A DNA stretch of 64,000 nucleotides from Bifidobacterium vespertilionis (GCF_008698145.1 NZ_RZNZ01000002.1:175554-239553); one strand, 5' to 3'; shown: positions 49,569 through 58,566, numbered from the stretch's first letter. Program-made: numbers and translations. Notes: a model not told the origin generated them from the sequence alone.

Positions 49569-49937
49569 ATGATCGATCATGTCGGACTGTTTGTGAAGGA
49601 CGCGGCCGAGCGCACGGAGTTCTACGCCAAGCTGCTCGCCCCGCTGGGATACGCCAAGAAGCTCGAGTTCCCCGGCGCCGTATGCTTTGAGAACGCCGAG
49701 GACGGCGACAGTGTGTGGATCGAATCCCCGAAGTCGGCCGACCAGAAGCTCGTGGTGGAGCACATCGCCTTCCGCGCCAAGGATGAGGAGGCCGTCAAGG
49801 CGTTCCATGCGGCGGGTCTCGCCGCCGGCGGCACGGACAACGGCCAGCCCGGGCCCCGTCCGGCCTATGGCCCCACGTATTACGCCGCGTTCATCCACGA
49901 TCCGGATGGCAACAACATCGAGGCCATGCTGCAGTAG
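49569..49937 (+). CDS. VOC-family (glyoxalase/bleomycin-resistance fold) protein
   Basis: A 122-residue single-domain protein with two beta-alpha-beta-beta-beta modules. Possible metal ligands are His4 in MIDHVGLFVKD, His in VVEHIAFRAKD and Glu in NNIEAMLQ; FIHDPDGNNIEA is the typical last strand. Such proteins include lyases, isomerases and drug-binding proteins; the substrate cannot be told. AGGAGG precedes ATG 49569, so the longer in-frame start at 49536 is rejected. The gene ends six bases before a REP-like element. Confidence 0.87.
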   Translation: MIDHVGLFVKDAAERTEFYAKLLAPLGYAKKLEFPGAVCFENAEDGDSVWIESPKSADQKLVVEHIAFRAKDEEAVKAFHAAGLAAGGTDNGQPGPRPAYGPTYYAAFIHDPDGNNIEAMLQ

Positions 49938-49942
49938 TCATA

Positions 49943-50103
49943 GTCATCCTGAGCGGGTCGGAGTCGGCCCCATCCTGAGCAGAGCTTTAGTTAGGCCTTT
50001 TACTGTCATCCTGAGCGGAGCGCAGCGTAGTCGAAGGATCCTTAACTGTATGCACGAGGTTAAGGATCCTTCGGCTCCGCCTGACGGCTCCGCTCAGGAT
50101 GAC
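49943..50103. repeat. REP-like hairpin with partial left-arm units
   Basis: Two degraded left-arm units (GTCATCCTGAGCGGG and CCATCCTGAGCAGAG) precede a complete hairpin at about 50006-50103, loop CTGTATGCACGAGG. It separates the convergent VOC and purT genes. Confidence 0.9.
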
Positions 50104-50170
50104 AGAAAGAGGCCTGTGTTTCGCTCGGGGTGAGGGTCGTGGCCCGTCTTGCTCAGGAGGGGGACACGCC

Positions 50171-51472
50171 TCAGCGCACGTCGATCGTCAGGGCGCTGGC
50201 AACGCGGGCGGCCTTGGCGCGGGCATGGCCGGCCGAATCGGACACGGCCAGGGTGACCGCCATGCGGCGATGGCCGTGCACCTCGGGCTTGGCGAAGATG
50301 CGCAGATCGGTCCCCGGTTCGGCCAGTGCGGCCGCCACATCGGAGAATTCGGCCTCGCCATCGCCCTCCACCACGATCGCGTGGCTTGCGGCCACCGAAC
50401 CGTCCGGGATGGACAGGGCCACATGCCCCTGCGTCACGGGCAGGCCAAGGATCGCACGGGCGTGCAGCGCGAATTCGCTCAGACGCTGCGAGATCATCGT
50501 CACCATGCCCGTGTCGTGCGGACGGGGAGACACCTCGTTGAACAGGATCGAACCATCCGTGAGCACGAACAGCTCCACGCCGAACACGCCCCAGCCGGTC
50601 TCGCCCGCGGCCTTCGCCTTGGCGGCCAGACCTTCCACGGCCGCGCGCGCGATGCGATCGGCCTGCTCAAGCAACGGGGATGGGACGGCGGCCGGCTGCC
50701 AGGATTCGCGGTAGTCGCCCGATTCCTGACGTTGACCGATCGGCGCGCAGGCCACAATGCCCGCGGACGACGACACCGTCAGCACCGTCAGCTCGTAATC
50801 CAGCGGGGCCAGCGCCTCAACGATCACACGGGACACATCGCCCTCGCCCGCGGCCCGGCGGCCCTCCTGAGCCTCCGTCCATGCGGCGTCGATCGCATCC
50901 GCCGAACGAACCACCGACTGTCCGTGCCCGGACGAGCTCATCACCGGCTTGACCACGCACGGGTATCCCACCGCTTCGGCACCGGCGCGCAGCTCCTCGA
51001 TCGATCCGGCGAACCGGTACGGCGTGGTGGGCAGGCCCAGCTCCTCGTGCGCGAGCACGCGCAACCGTTCGCGATCCATGCAGATGGCCGCGATCTCGGC
51101 GCTCGGCACCACCTGAATGCCGCGGGCGGCGGCCCCGGCCAGCTCGGACGTGGCGATCGCCTCCACCTCCGGTACGACGATGTCCGGCTTCACCTCGTCG
51201 AACAGCGCGCGCAGCTCGGCGGCGTTGGCCATATCCAGCACGCGGAATTCATGCGCCACCTGCTGGGCAGGCGCGCCCGCATAGGAGTCGGCCGCGCACA
51301 CCCACGCGCCCAGGCGCATGAGCTCGATCGCGACCTCCTTGCCGAGCTCTCCGGCGCCAAGGAACAGCACGCGGGTGGAACGCGCACCCAGCGGCGTGCC
51401 GAGCACGCGGTTGGCGGGCGCGGAATCGGAAACGTTCCGGGATGGGGAATTCTCATTGGTCATGGCAGTCAT
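50171..51472 (-). CDS. purT: Formate-dependent phosphoribosylglycinamide formyltransferase
   Basis: ATP-grasp enzyme of 433 residues that formylates GAR with formate and ATP, the folate-independent third step of purine synthesis. RVLFLGAGELGKEVAIELMRLG opens the N-terminal domain, VPEVEAIATSEL and GYPCVVKPVMSSSGHGQSVV are ATP-grasp landmarks, and GVFGVELFVLTDGSILFNEVSPRPHDTGMVTMISQRLSEFALH carries the metal ligands. The first ATG (51496) adds an unconserved tail; ATG 51472 has GAGG nearby and is used, 51463 is also possible. It stands alone, away from the other pur loci. Confidence 0.95.
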   Translation of the reverse strand: MTAMTNENSPSRNVSDSAPANRVLGTPLGARSTRVLFLGAGELGKEVAIELMRLGAWVCAADSYAGAPAQQVAHEFRVLDMANAAELRALFDEVKPDIVVPEVEAIATSELAGAAARGIQVVPSAEIAAICMDRERLRVLAHEELGLPTTPYRFAGSIEELRAGAEAVGYPCVVKPVMSSSGHGQSVVRSADAIDAAWTEAQEGRRAAGEGDVSRVIVEALAPLDYELTVLTVSSSAGIVACAPIGQRQESGDYRESWQPAAVPSPLLEQADRIARAAVEGLAAKAKAAGETGWGVFGVELFVLTDGSILFNEVSPRPHDTGMVTMISQRLSEFALHARAILGLPVTQGHVALSIPDGSVAASHAIVVEGDGEAEFSDVAAALAEPGTDLRIFAKPEVHGHRRMAVTLAVSDSAGHARAKAARVASALTIDVR

Positions 51473-51565
51473 GGGCCTCATTGTACGGATGGGCATGTCC
51501 GGGGGCTGGGCGGCGTATACGCTCCACGCGGTAGCGCCTCATAAGGAACGCCTATAGCCACGCCG

Positions 51566-51700
51566 TTGTCCTGGCGGGCGGGCCGTCCTACACTGGATAT
51601 TACCGGACGGGGGAACACCGGACCGGGCCAACGTACAACTCAACTGTCCATTGCCAATAACAGCTGCCGGCCGACCGCCACAGGGTCGACCGGCAGTTTT
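51566..51700 (+). promoter_or_regulatory. Promoter and terminator-like leader of the aminotransferase gene
   Basis: A clear promoter, TTGTCC at 51566-51571 and TACACT at 51589-51594 with a 17-bp spacer, is followed by a leader. In it CTGCCGGCCGACC (51664-51676) pairs with 51684-51696 at 12 of 13 positions and TTTT follows. This terminator-shaped hairpin ends 22 bp before the start codon, with a ribosome site in between, so attenuation is possible. I do not recognise a known riboswitch or leader peptide. Confidence 0.6.
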
Positions 51701-51722
51701 CATGTGAAGGAAGCTCATCGTC

Positions 51723-52928
51723 ATGACATCTTCGCCCATCGCATCGCTGATCTCCAAGAGGGCTCTCGCCCTGCCGGGCAACCCCTTCGCCGAGGCCGAC
51801 GCGCGCGCCGCCGCGGCCATCGCCGCCGGGGAGGATGTGGTCGACCTGTCCAAGGGCAATCCGGACGGACAGCCGCCGGAGTTCATGAAGGACGCGCTCG
51901 CCAAGGCCGCTTACGAGCCGGTGAACTACAAGTACGCGCCCTTCGACGGCAAGCCCAACTTCCTGAAGGCCGCCGCAGGCTGGTACCGGAGGCAGCACGG
52001 CGTCACGGTGGACACCGCCATGCAGCTGCTGGCCACATCGGGATCCTCCGTAGGCATCTCCATCGTCATCGAGGCGCTCATCGATGAGGGGGATACCGTG
52101 CTAGCGGTGGAGCCGTACTATCCGCAGTACGAGGGCTCCACGGCCGTGGCGAAGGGACGTTTCGTCACCATCCCCACCGACGCCGAACACGGTTTCCTGC
52201 CCGATCTCGACGCCGTGGACCCGGCCTTGCTGGACAGGGCGAAGCTGCTGATCCTCAACTATCCGAACAACCCCACCGGGGCCGTCGCCACGCCAGAGCT
52301 CTATGCCACGGCCGTGCGGCTGGCCAAGGAACATCACTTCGTGATCATGAACGATTTCGCCTACGCGGGGCTGGGCTTCGACGAGACGCATCCGGCGATC
52401 AGCCTGCTGGAGACGCCCGGCGCGTTCGACGTGGCCGTGGAACTGTGCTCGCTGTCCAAGATGTACATGGTGGCCGGATGGCGCGGCGGGTTCATCGCCG
52501 GTAACGCCGATGTGGTGGCCGCCGCCAAAGCCGTGCACCGCCAGACCACCGTGCTCGCCTCCACGGTGATCCAGGACGCCGGCGCCGCGGCTCTGGACTC
52601 CGACCAGTCGAGCGTGCCCGTGCTGGCCCGTCGCTACCGCCGTCGTTACGAGGTGCTGCACGACGGCCTCAACGCGGCGGGCTTCCACGTGCTCGATTCG
52701 CACGGCGGCCTGTTCGCGTGGATGGAGGTGCCCCAAGGCGCCGGCACATCGAACGATTTCGCAGACTTCCTGCTGCACAGGGCCGGCGTGGCCGTGATGC
52801 CCGGTTCCTGCTTCGGTGCGTCGGGCGAGGGCTATGTACGCCTGAGCCTGCTCAAACCCGAGGAGGATCTGGCCGAGGCCGTGCGCAGGATCGTCGCGAA
52901 CGTCGACTCCAAGCGTGTGCCGCGGTAG
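51723..52928 (+). CDS. Class I/II PLP-dependent aminotransferase
   Basis: Fold-type I aminotransferase of 401 residues. VVDLSKGNPDGQPPEF is the substrate-binding start, TSGSSVGISIVIEALIDEGDTVLAVEPYYPQY and LNYPNNPTGAVATPE bind PLP, and the Schiff-base Lys is in CSLSKMYMVAGWRGGFI; the C-terminal GYVRLSLLKPEEDL holds the carboxylate-binding Arg. It resembles broad-specificity alanine, aspartate or LL-diaminopimelate-type enzymes; the true substrate is unknown. GAAGGAAG precedes the ATG. A terminator-like hairpin in the leader suggests control by attenuation. The glycosyltransferase gene follows after 9 bp. Confidence 0.9.
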   Translation: MTSSPIASLISKRALALPGNPFAEADARAAAAIAAGEDVVDLSKGNPDGQPPEFMKDALAKAAYEPVNYKYAPFDGKPNFLKAAAGWYRRQHGVTVDTAMQLLATSGSSVGISIVIEALIDEGDTVLAVEPYYPQYEGSTAVAKGRFVTIPTDAEHGFLPDLDAVDPALLDRAKLLILNYPNNPTGAVATPELYATAVRLAKEHHFVIMNDFAYAGLGFDETHPAISLLETPGAFDVAVELCSLSKMYMVAGWRGGFIAGNADVVAAAKAVHRQTTVLASTVIQDAGAAALDSDQSSVPVLARRYRRRYEVLHDGLNAAGFHVLDSHGGLFAWMEVPQGAGTSNDFADFLLHRAGVAVMPGSCFGASGEGYVRLSLLKPEEDLAEAVRRIVANVDSKRVPR

Positions 52929-52937
52929 CATGGGGGA

Positions 52938-54092
52938 ATGCTCGAAAAGAAACTGACGATCGTGCTGGTCATGGACACCATCGGCACGCAGGGCAACGGC
53001 ACCTCCAACTCCGCGCTGCAGTATGCGAGGGAATTGGAACGTCAGGGTCACCACGTGCGGCTGGTGGGGTTGGGCAGCAAGGACTACCCGGCCCGCGAGA
53101 ACCATGTGCCGCTTGTCTCCTGGGTGGCCAAAAAGCAGCACATGCGGTTCGCCAAACCCAGCGACACGCTGTTCCGCACGGCGTTCGAGGGCGCCGACGT
53201 GGTGCACATCTACCTGCCGTTCTCGTTCGGCCGCCGGGCGCTGCGCGTCGCCCGCGAAATGGGCATCCCCGTCACCGCGGGGTTCCATCTGCAGCCCGAG
53301 AACGTGAGCTACAACGCCGGACCGATCGCATTGATCCCCGGTGTGAACGACTTCATGTACGCGCTGTTCCGGTACTGGCTCTACCGGCGTGTGGACCACA
53401 TCCACACGCCCACGGAGATGATCGCCAGGCAGTTGCGCGATCACGGCTACAAGGCCAAGTTGCATGTGATCTCCAACGGGTATTCGCCGCGCTTCACGCC
53501 CAAGAGGCAGCGCGCGGCCGGTGAGCCCGAACCGTGGCGGTACCGCGTGGTCGCCTCCGGCAGACTCGCCAGGGAGAAGGACCACATCACGCTCATCCGC
53601 GCGGCGGCCATGTGCCGGCACGCCGGGCAGATCGAGCTGCACATCGCCGGCACCGGCCCGCGCGCCCGGTACCTCAGGCGCCGGGCGAAGCGCCTGCTGC
53701 CCAACCCGTCCTACATCGGGTTCCACCGCAACGCGCAGATGCCCGCATTCCTGCGCGATTGCGACCTGCTTGTGCACCCTTCGATCGTGGACATCGAATC
53801 GCTCAGCGTGATCGAGGGCATGGCGTCCGGACTCGTGCCGGTGATCGCCGAATCGGAGCTGTCCGCCGCCGGGCAGTTCGCCCTGCTCGACGAATCGCTT
53901 TTCCCCGCACGGGACGCGGCCGCGCTCGCCGATCGCATCGATTGGTGGCTTGACCATCCGCGCGAGTTGGCCGAGTGGGGCGAGAAATACGCCGAGCACA
54001 CGCGCGAGCACTATTCGATCGAATCGTGCGTGCGCCGGTTCGTGGACATGGAGCGCGAGGCGATCGCGGACAGCGAACGCCAAGCCGCCTAG
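52938..54092 (+). CDS. GT4-family glycosyltransferase
   Basis: GT-B fold transferase of 384 residues. The N-terminal domain has MDTIGTQGNGTSNSALQYARELERQGHHVRLVG; the C-terminal domain has VVASGRLAREKDHITLIRAAAMC, HIAGTGPRARYLRR and the donor-binding DLLVHPSIVDIESLSVIEGMASGLVPVIAE with the E-x7-E pattern. It most resembles membrane-lipid glycosyltransferases of the 1,2-diacylglycerol 3-glucosyltransferase kind, which sit at the inner membrane face and use UDP-sugar. Acceptor not proven. It lies 9 bp after the aminotransferase gene, probably co-transcribed, and converges with the MATE gene. Confidence 0.88.
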   Translation: MLEKKLTIVLVMDTIGTQGNGTSNSALQYARELERQGHHVRLVGLGSKDYPARENHVPLVSWVAKKQHMRFAKPSDTLFRTAFEGADVVHIYLPFSFGRRALRVAREMGIPVTAGFHLQPENVSYNAGPIALIPGVNDFMYALFRYWLYRRVDHIHTPTEMIARQLRDHGYKAKLHVISNGYSPRFTPKRQRAAGEPEPWRYRVVASGRLAREKDHITLIRAAAMCRHAGQIELHIAGTGPRARYLRRRAKRLLPNPSYIGFHRNAQMPAFLRDCDLLVHPSIVDIESLSVIEGMASGLVPVIAESELSAAGQFALLDESLFPARDAAALADRIDWWLDHPRELAEWGEKYAEHTREHYSIESCVRRFVDMEREAIADSERQAA

Positions 54093-54120
54093 GGGCGCAG
54101 CCGCCCGCAACGGGATCGGC

Positions 54121-55503
54121 TCAGTGCAGGGCCGTGAACTCGCGCATCTTGCGGCGGATCATCACCGTGACCATCACCATGCAGTAAGCCAGCGCGAACG
54201 CCCACGCCAGCGGGTTCGAATAGCAGATCGCCAGATAGCCGTAGCCCACGATCGCAAGCCATGCGCCGAGTGCGCGGCCGGCCAGCTCGCCCACGCCGGA
54301 GATGATCGCGTGCGTGGAGTAGCCCATGCCCTGCAGCGTGTTGCGGAAGATCATCAGCGTGCCGTGGATGATGAAGAAACAGCTGATGAGCGTCAGGTAC
54401 AGGGCCGCGTCGTCGGTGATCCGCGGATCCGCATCGCCCAGCACCGAACCGACCAGCGGGCGGTTGAACAGGCGGATGACCACGAAGCAGACCACGCAGT
54501 ACACGGCCTGGATGACCGTGCCGGAGACCAGACCCTGCTTGATGCGATCGAGCCGCTTGGCGCCCAGATTCTGCCCGGCGTAGGTGGCCATGGCCATGCC
54601 GACGCTCTCCATGGGCAGGGTGAACAGCTGGCGGATCTTCTCGCCGGCGGTCTGGGCGGTCACGGCCGCCGTGCCGAGCAGGTTGATCGAATTCTGCATC
54701 AGGACCGCGCCGATCGCGGAGACCGAGTATTCGAAGCCCATCGGCAGGCCCACCACGGCGAGACGGCGGACATGGCGACCGGACCAGCGCATGTCGGCGC
54801 GCAGGGCGGGGGAGAGGGACTCCCGGAAGATCGGGATCCGCGTGAACGCCCACCAGCAGTTGAGCCCGGCGCTCAATACCTGCCCGATGATGTTGCCCAG
54901 GGCCGATCCGACCACGCCCATGTGGCACACCACGATGAAGAAGACGTCGAAGCACACGTTGATCGCGCAGGAGATGACCAGGAAATAGAACGGATGCCGG
55001 GAATCGCCCACCGCGCGCAGCAGGGCGGCCGAGTGGTTGTACAGCACGGCCGAGGGGATGCCCAGGAAGATCACCGTGATGTACTGCCAGGCCATGTCCA
55101 TCAGGTCGTCCGGCGTGCTGATGAGCTGGAGCATGGGCCGGGCGAGCAGCGTGAACGTGATGGTGAACACCACGCTCAGGATCACGCACATCCATGCGCC
55201 GTTGTAGACGTATCGGCGGAATTCCGCGTGGTCCTTGGCCCCGAACGCCTGCGAGGCGGGGATGGAGAAGCCGATGCACGCGCCCTGCACGAAGCCCAGT
55301 GTCAGGAAGTTCAGCGAGTAGGTGGTGCCCACCGCGCCCAGTGCGGCATCGGAGATGAGACGTCCGACCACCACGGAGTCGGCGAAGCTGTACACCTGCT
55401 GGAACAGGGTGCCGGCCACGAGGGGTATGGAGAAGAGGAGGATCTGGACGATCGGGCGGCCTTGGGTCAGATCGCGGGTGGAGGCGTCGTTGCTGTTGCT
55501 CAT
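54121..55503 (-). CDS. MATE-family efflux transporter
   Basis: A 460-residue, 12-helix Na+/H+-coupled exporter. FSIPLVAGTLFQQVYSFADSVVVGRLISDAALGAVGTTYSL is the N-lobe signature and LPMGFEYSVSAIGAVLMQNSINLLGTAAVTAQTAGEKIRQL the C-lobe counterpart. It exports drugs or metabolites of unknown identity. No ribosome-binding site is visible before the ATG. Instead a perfect 30-bp palindrome directly abuts the start codon and contains AATAAT spaced as a -10 element would be for a leaderless transcript. That suggests repression by a regulator bound over the promoter. Confidence 0.9.
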   Translation of the reverse strand: MSNSNDASTRDLTQGRPIVQILLFSIPLVAGTLFQQVYSFADSVVVGRLISDAALGAVGTTYSLNFLTLGFVQGACIGFSIPASQAFGAKDHAEFRRYVYNGAWMCVILSVVFTITFTLLARPMLQLISTPDDLMDMAWQYITVIFLGIPSAVLYNHSAALLRAVGDSRHPFYFLVISCAINVCFDVFFIVVCHMGVVGSALGNIIGQVLSAGLNCWWAFTRIPIFRESLSPALRADMRWSGRHVRRLAVVGLPMGFEYSVSAIGAVLMQNSINLLGTAAVTAQTAGEKIRQLFTLPMESVGMAMATYAGQNLGAKRLDRIKQGLVSGTVIQAVYCVVCFVVIRLFNRPLVGSVLGDADPRITDDAALYLTLISCFFIIHGTLMIFRNTLQGMGYSTHAIISGVGELAGRALGAWLAIVGYGYLAICYSNPLAWAFALAYCMVMVTVMIRRKMREFTALH

Positions 55504-55533
55504 GGGGACATTATTGCGCGCAATAATGTCCCC
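55504..55533. promoter_or_regulatory. Perfect 30-bp palindrome at the MATE start codon
   Basis: GGGGACATTATTGCG at 55504-55518 is followed directly by its exact reverse complement at 55519-55533, so there is no spacer. The element ends at the base next to the MATE ATG. An AATAAT within it could be the -10 of a leaderless promoter on the minus strand. Confidence 0.8.
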
Positions 55534-55585
55534 ATCCGTCAGATTTTCCGGCGTTTTCCGATCGTGTCGCGTGCTTGTGTCGTGT

Positions 55586-56611
55586 TTACAGCAGCGCGAT
55601 CAGCTGGTCCACGTGCTCGGGCGTGGTGGCCCAGCTTGTGGCGATGCGCACGGTGGTGTGCCCCGCGTCGGGCTTCTCCCAGAAGCTCAGGCGCACCTTG
55701 GCGCCGAGCTCGCGGTAGCGGTCGTCGTCCAGCGTGACGAAGATCTGGTTGGTGGTGTTGACCAGCGGCATCTCGTAGCCCCTGGCGACGAGCGCTTCGC
55801 GGATGCGGTCCGCCTGCTCGTTGGCGTTGCGCGCGATGGCCGTGTACAGACCGTCGGTGAACAGCGTGTCGAACTGCAGACCCAGCAGGAAGCCCTTGGC
55901 CAGCAGCGCGCCGTGGCGCTTGACGATCGTCAGGAAGTGCTTGGGCATGTTATGGTGCGTGAACACCACCGCCTCGCCCATGAGTGCGCCCACCTTGGTA
56001 CCGCCCACGTAGAACACGTCGGCGAGCCGGGCCAGATCGGGCAGCGTCACATCGTTGCCGCGCGCGGTGAGACCGTAGCCCAGTCGGGCGCCGTCCACGA
56101 ACAGCGGGATGCCGTACTTGCGGCACACATCGTGCAGGGCCGTGAGCTCGGCCTTGGAATACAGCGTGCCGTATTCGGTGGGGTTGGAGATGTAGACCAT
56201 GCCCGGCCAGACCATGTGGTCGCGGTTGCCGTCGGCCATGAAGACGGCGCAGTAGTCGTCCAGCTCGCTGGCGTCCATCTTGCCGTCGTGCGCGGTCAGG
56301 GCGAGGACCTTGTGCCCGGTGGCCTCGATCGCGCCGGCCTCGTGCACGTTCACATGGCCGGTCTCCACCGCCACCACGCCCTCCACCTCGGAGAGCATGG
56401 AATCGATGACCACCTGGTTGGTCTGCGTGCCGCCCACGAGGAAGAAGATCTCGGCGTCCTCGTCCTGGCAGGCCTCGCGGATCCTCGCCTTGGCCGATTC
56501 GCAGACCTCGTCCGAGCCGTAGCCCGGGTACTGGTCCATGTTCGCGCGCGCGATGCGCTCCAGAATCGCCGGATGCGCGCCCTCGGAATAATCGTTCTCA
56601 AACGACAGCAT
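55586..56611 (-). CDS. Low-specificity L-threonine aldolase-like PLP enzyme
   Basis: Fold-type I PLP enzyme of 341 residues, cleaving threonine or allo-threonine to glycine and acetaldehyde in the family. MLSFENDYSEGAHPAILERI, FFLVGGTQTNQVVIDSML, VETGHVNVHEAGAI and YISNPTEYGTLY fit; the PLP Lys is in FYVGGTKVGALMGEAVVF, after LFVDGARLGYGL with the PLP-binding Asp. The start at 56611 has GGGAGAGGG before it. Acting on other beta-hydroxy amino acids is possible. It is downstream of a GT2 gene on the minus strand's far side and alone in its operon. Confidence 0.9.
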   Translation of the reverse strand: MLSFENDYSEGAHPAILERIARANMDQYPGYGSDEVCESAKARIREACQDEDAEIFFLVGGTQTNQVVIDSMLSEVEGVVAVETGHVNVHEAGAIEATGHKVLALTAHDGKMDASELDDYCAVFMADGNRDHMVWPGMVYISNPTEYGTLYSKAELTALHDVCRKYGIPLFVDGARLGYGLTARGNDVTLPDLARLADVFYVGGTKVGALMGEAVVFTHHNMPKHFLTIVKRHGALLAKGFLLGLQFDTLFTDGLYTAIARNANEQADRIREALVARGYEMPLVNTTNQIFVTLDDDRYRELGAKVRLSFWEKPDAGHTTVRIATSWATTPEHVDQLIALL

Positions 56612-56740
56612 GTCCCTCTCCCTTATCTGGTGCACGCGCCACGTGCGCATGCGTTCGTCGCCATCATAGGCGTGCCGCCGCGTTGATTTCACATTCTGGG
56701 CAACGGTCCCGCAATGTGGCATTTCAGAAGGTCTTGGATT

Positions 56741-57784
56741 TCAGAGAATCTTGCCGTCCTTGTCCCCTTTGTTCTCCCGGTTCTCGCGGCTCTCCATGCC
56801 GATGCGGATGATGTCGATCGTCTTACGCACGCGCTCCGGCAGCTTCTGCGATTCGCCCAGCTCGTCCAGGAACTCGTTGATGCGGGCGCGGTAGCGGCGT
56901 TGCGATTCGGGGTCGAGCTTGAGGCCGAACATCAGGCTCTGGCGGATCATCTCCGGTTCGATGTTGCCGAGGAACATCAGCGTCTGCAGGGCCATGAACG
57001 GGATGAGCTGGGGGTGGCGATCGCTGATGTACGTGGAGCGGTCGTGCGCCGCCTCGAGCCAGTCGCCCAGCATCTCGGTGTTCCATCCGCGCATGATCGA
57101 ACCCGAGCGCAGGCGGTAGTGGTACAGGGTCTCGGGGATGCGCACCACCTGATGCGATTCGCCGATCACGTTGCAGATGCGGGCCAGATCCTCGATCTTG
57201 CGGCCCACGGGGAAGGAGAAGCCGTGGTCCTTGTAGATGCCCGCCTTGGCCATGAACGCCCAGAAGTAGCCCTCGATTTCGAACTGCAGCTGCTTGCGCA
57301 GGGTCTCCTCCGGGGTGAGCACCTGCACGTCGTCGTAGTCGTTCTGCCGGTACTGCGATTTGATCGGTCGGCCCATCCCGTCGATCGTGTCGAACCGGAA
57401 CATCACCAGATCGGCGTCGTGCGTGTATGCGGCGGCCAAGCACGACTCCACCAGCCCGGGTTCGATCGCATCGTCCGAATCCATGAAGTAGATCCAGTCG
57501 CCGGTCGCATGGGCCAGACCCGCGTTGCGCGCGGCGGATAGGCCGGCGTTCTCCTGGTGGATGACGCGGATGCGCCGGTCCTTCGCAGCCCACATGTCGC
57601 ACATGGCCGGGCAGTTGTCCTTGGAGCCGTCGTCCACGAGGATGATCTCCAGATTGCGGTAGGTCTGGCCCACCACACCGGCGACCGCCTCGTCGAGATA
57701 TCGCTCCACTCCGTAGACGGGGATGACGATGCTGACCAAGGGTCCATGGGGCTCATGCGAGGTGGTGTTTGCGGCAGTATTCAT
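56741..57784 (-). CDS. GT2-family glycosyltransferase
   Basis: GT-A fold transferase of 347 residues. The N-terminal VSIVIPVYGVERYLDEAVAGVVGQTYRNLEIILVDDGSKDNCP, NAGLSAARNAGLAHATGDWIYFMDSDDAIEP holds the nucleotide-binding DDGS and the metal-binding DSDD. The C-terminal half is helical and has no membrane segment. Such enzymes build capsule, exopolysaccharide or cell-wall glycans; there is no polysaccharide cluster around it. ATG 57784 is used; an ATG 12 nt upstream is possible. The frame remains open through the tRNA-His gene on the other strand, which is chance. Confidence 0.88.
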   Translation of the reverse strand: MNTAANTTSHEPHGPLVSIVIPVYGVERYLDEAVAGVVGQTYRNLEIILVDDGSKDNCPAMCDMWAAKDRRIRVIHQENAGLSAARNAGLAHATGDWIYFMDSDDAIEPGLVESCLAAAYTHDADLVMFRFDTIDGMGRPIKSQYRQNDYDDVQVLTPEETLRKQLQFEIEGYFWAFMAKAGIYKDHGFSFPVGRKIEDLARICNVIGESHQVVRIPETLYHYRLRSGSIMRGWNTEMLGDWLEAAHDRSTYISDRHPQLIPFMALQTLMFLGNIEPEMIRQSLMFGLKLDPESQRRYRARINEFLDELGESQKLPERVRKTIDIIRIGMESRENRENKGDKDGKIL

Positions 57785-57834
57785 GGTTTCCACCATACGC
57801 GACGAGTGTGCGACACGCTGAGACACGCCGGATT

Positions 57835-57863
57835 TTGATCTCTGGAAAAAGCGTGTATAGTAT
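57835..57863 (+). promoter_or_regulatory. Promoter of tRNA-His
   Basis: TTGATC at 57835-57840 and TATAGTAT at 57856-57863 lie 15 to 17 bp apart depending on the -10 register, about 30 bp before the tRNA. Confidence 0.65.
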
Positions 57864-57892
57864 TCACCTGTTGCGAAAAACGCCAACACATG

Positions 57893-57968
57893 GTGGATAT
57901 AGCTCAGCAGGTAGAGCAGCTGATTGTGGTTCAGCAGGTCGCGCGTTCGAGCCGCGTTATCCACCCCA
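57893..57968 (+). tRNA. tRNA-His (anticodon GUG)
   Basis: A 76-nt gene beginning GTGGATATAGCTC. The acceptor stem GTGGATA pairs with TATCCAC, the anticodon loop within CTGATTGTGGTTCAG gives GUG, the T loop is GTTCGAG, and CCA is encoded at the end. Confidence 0.95.
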
Positions 57969-57971
57969 CGG

Positions 57972-58002
57972 ATCCCCGGGTCATTTGGCCCGGGGATTTT
58001 TT
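57972..58002 (+). terminator. Rho-independent terminator of tRNA-His
   Basis: A 9-bp stem, ATCCCCGGG at 57972-57980 pairing with 57989-57997, is followed by six T residues. Confidence 0.93.
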
Positions 58003-58088
58003 GTATTTGCGATATGTTAAGACACCGGGGTGCGTCGAAACGCGGGACGTGACATGATGGTGGGGGATTCACGAGAAAGGATCATCCG

Positions 58089-58556
58089 ATGGGCGAGAGC
58101 AAAGAGGTCGACTATTACCACGGCGTGTACGGGTACATCGAGGACCCGACCGCGAACAAGCTGCTGGTGGTGAAGAAGACCAAGGGCGCGTACAAGGGCA
58201 AGTTCGATCTGCCCGGCGGAGGTCAGCAAGCCGGCGAGACCCGCGAGGACACGCTGCGCCGCGAGATCCGCGAGGAGACCGGCGCCGATCTGGTGGAGGG
58301 CAACGACTACTTCATCTCCCGCGCCACCACCGAGTGGACCGATGACGATCAGAATCCCCGCACGCTGGTGCACACCTTCGAGATCGCCCGCGCCGTCGTG
58401 GGCGCCGCCGACGAGTCGGTCACGTCCAGCGACACCGATGGCTGCTGCTACATGGCCAAGATCGCCATGAACCCACGCAATGCCTCGCCGCTCGTGCTCG
58501 AGGCTCTGGGCCACTTCGACGCCGTCGACCCCGACATCGCCGAGAAGGACGCCTGA
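58089..58556 (+). CDS. Nudix hydrolase
   Basis: A 155-residue hydrolase of nucleoside diphosphate-linked compounds. The Nudix box is complete: GGGQQAGETREDTLRREIREETGA, matching G-x5-E-x7-REUXEEXGU, and binds Mg2+ through the REXXEE glutamates. The N-terminal YYHGVYGYIEDPTANKLLVVKKTKGAYKGKFDLPGG is typical. Substrate not predictable. GAGAAAGGA precedes the ATG. It lies just after tRNA-His and its terminator and before a REP-like element. Confidence 0.92.
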   Translation: MGESKEVDYYHGVYGYIEDPTANKLLVVKKTKGAYKGKFDLPGGGQQAGETREDTLRREIREETGADLVEGNDYFISRATTEWTDDDQNPRTLVHTFEIARAVVGAADESVTSSDTDGCCYMAKIAMNPRNASPLVLEALGHFDAVDPDIAEKDA

Positions 58557-58566
58557 GGCGAGTCTT

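Noticed and set aside
57785..58072. N-terminal extension of the GT2 protein
   Set aside because: It runs through the tRNA-His gene and its terminator on the other strand.
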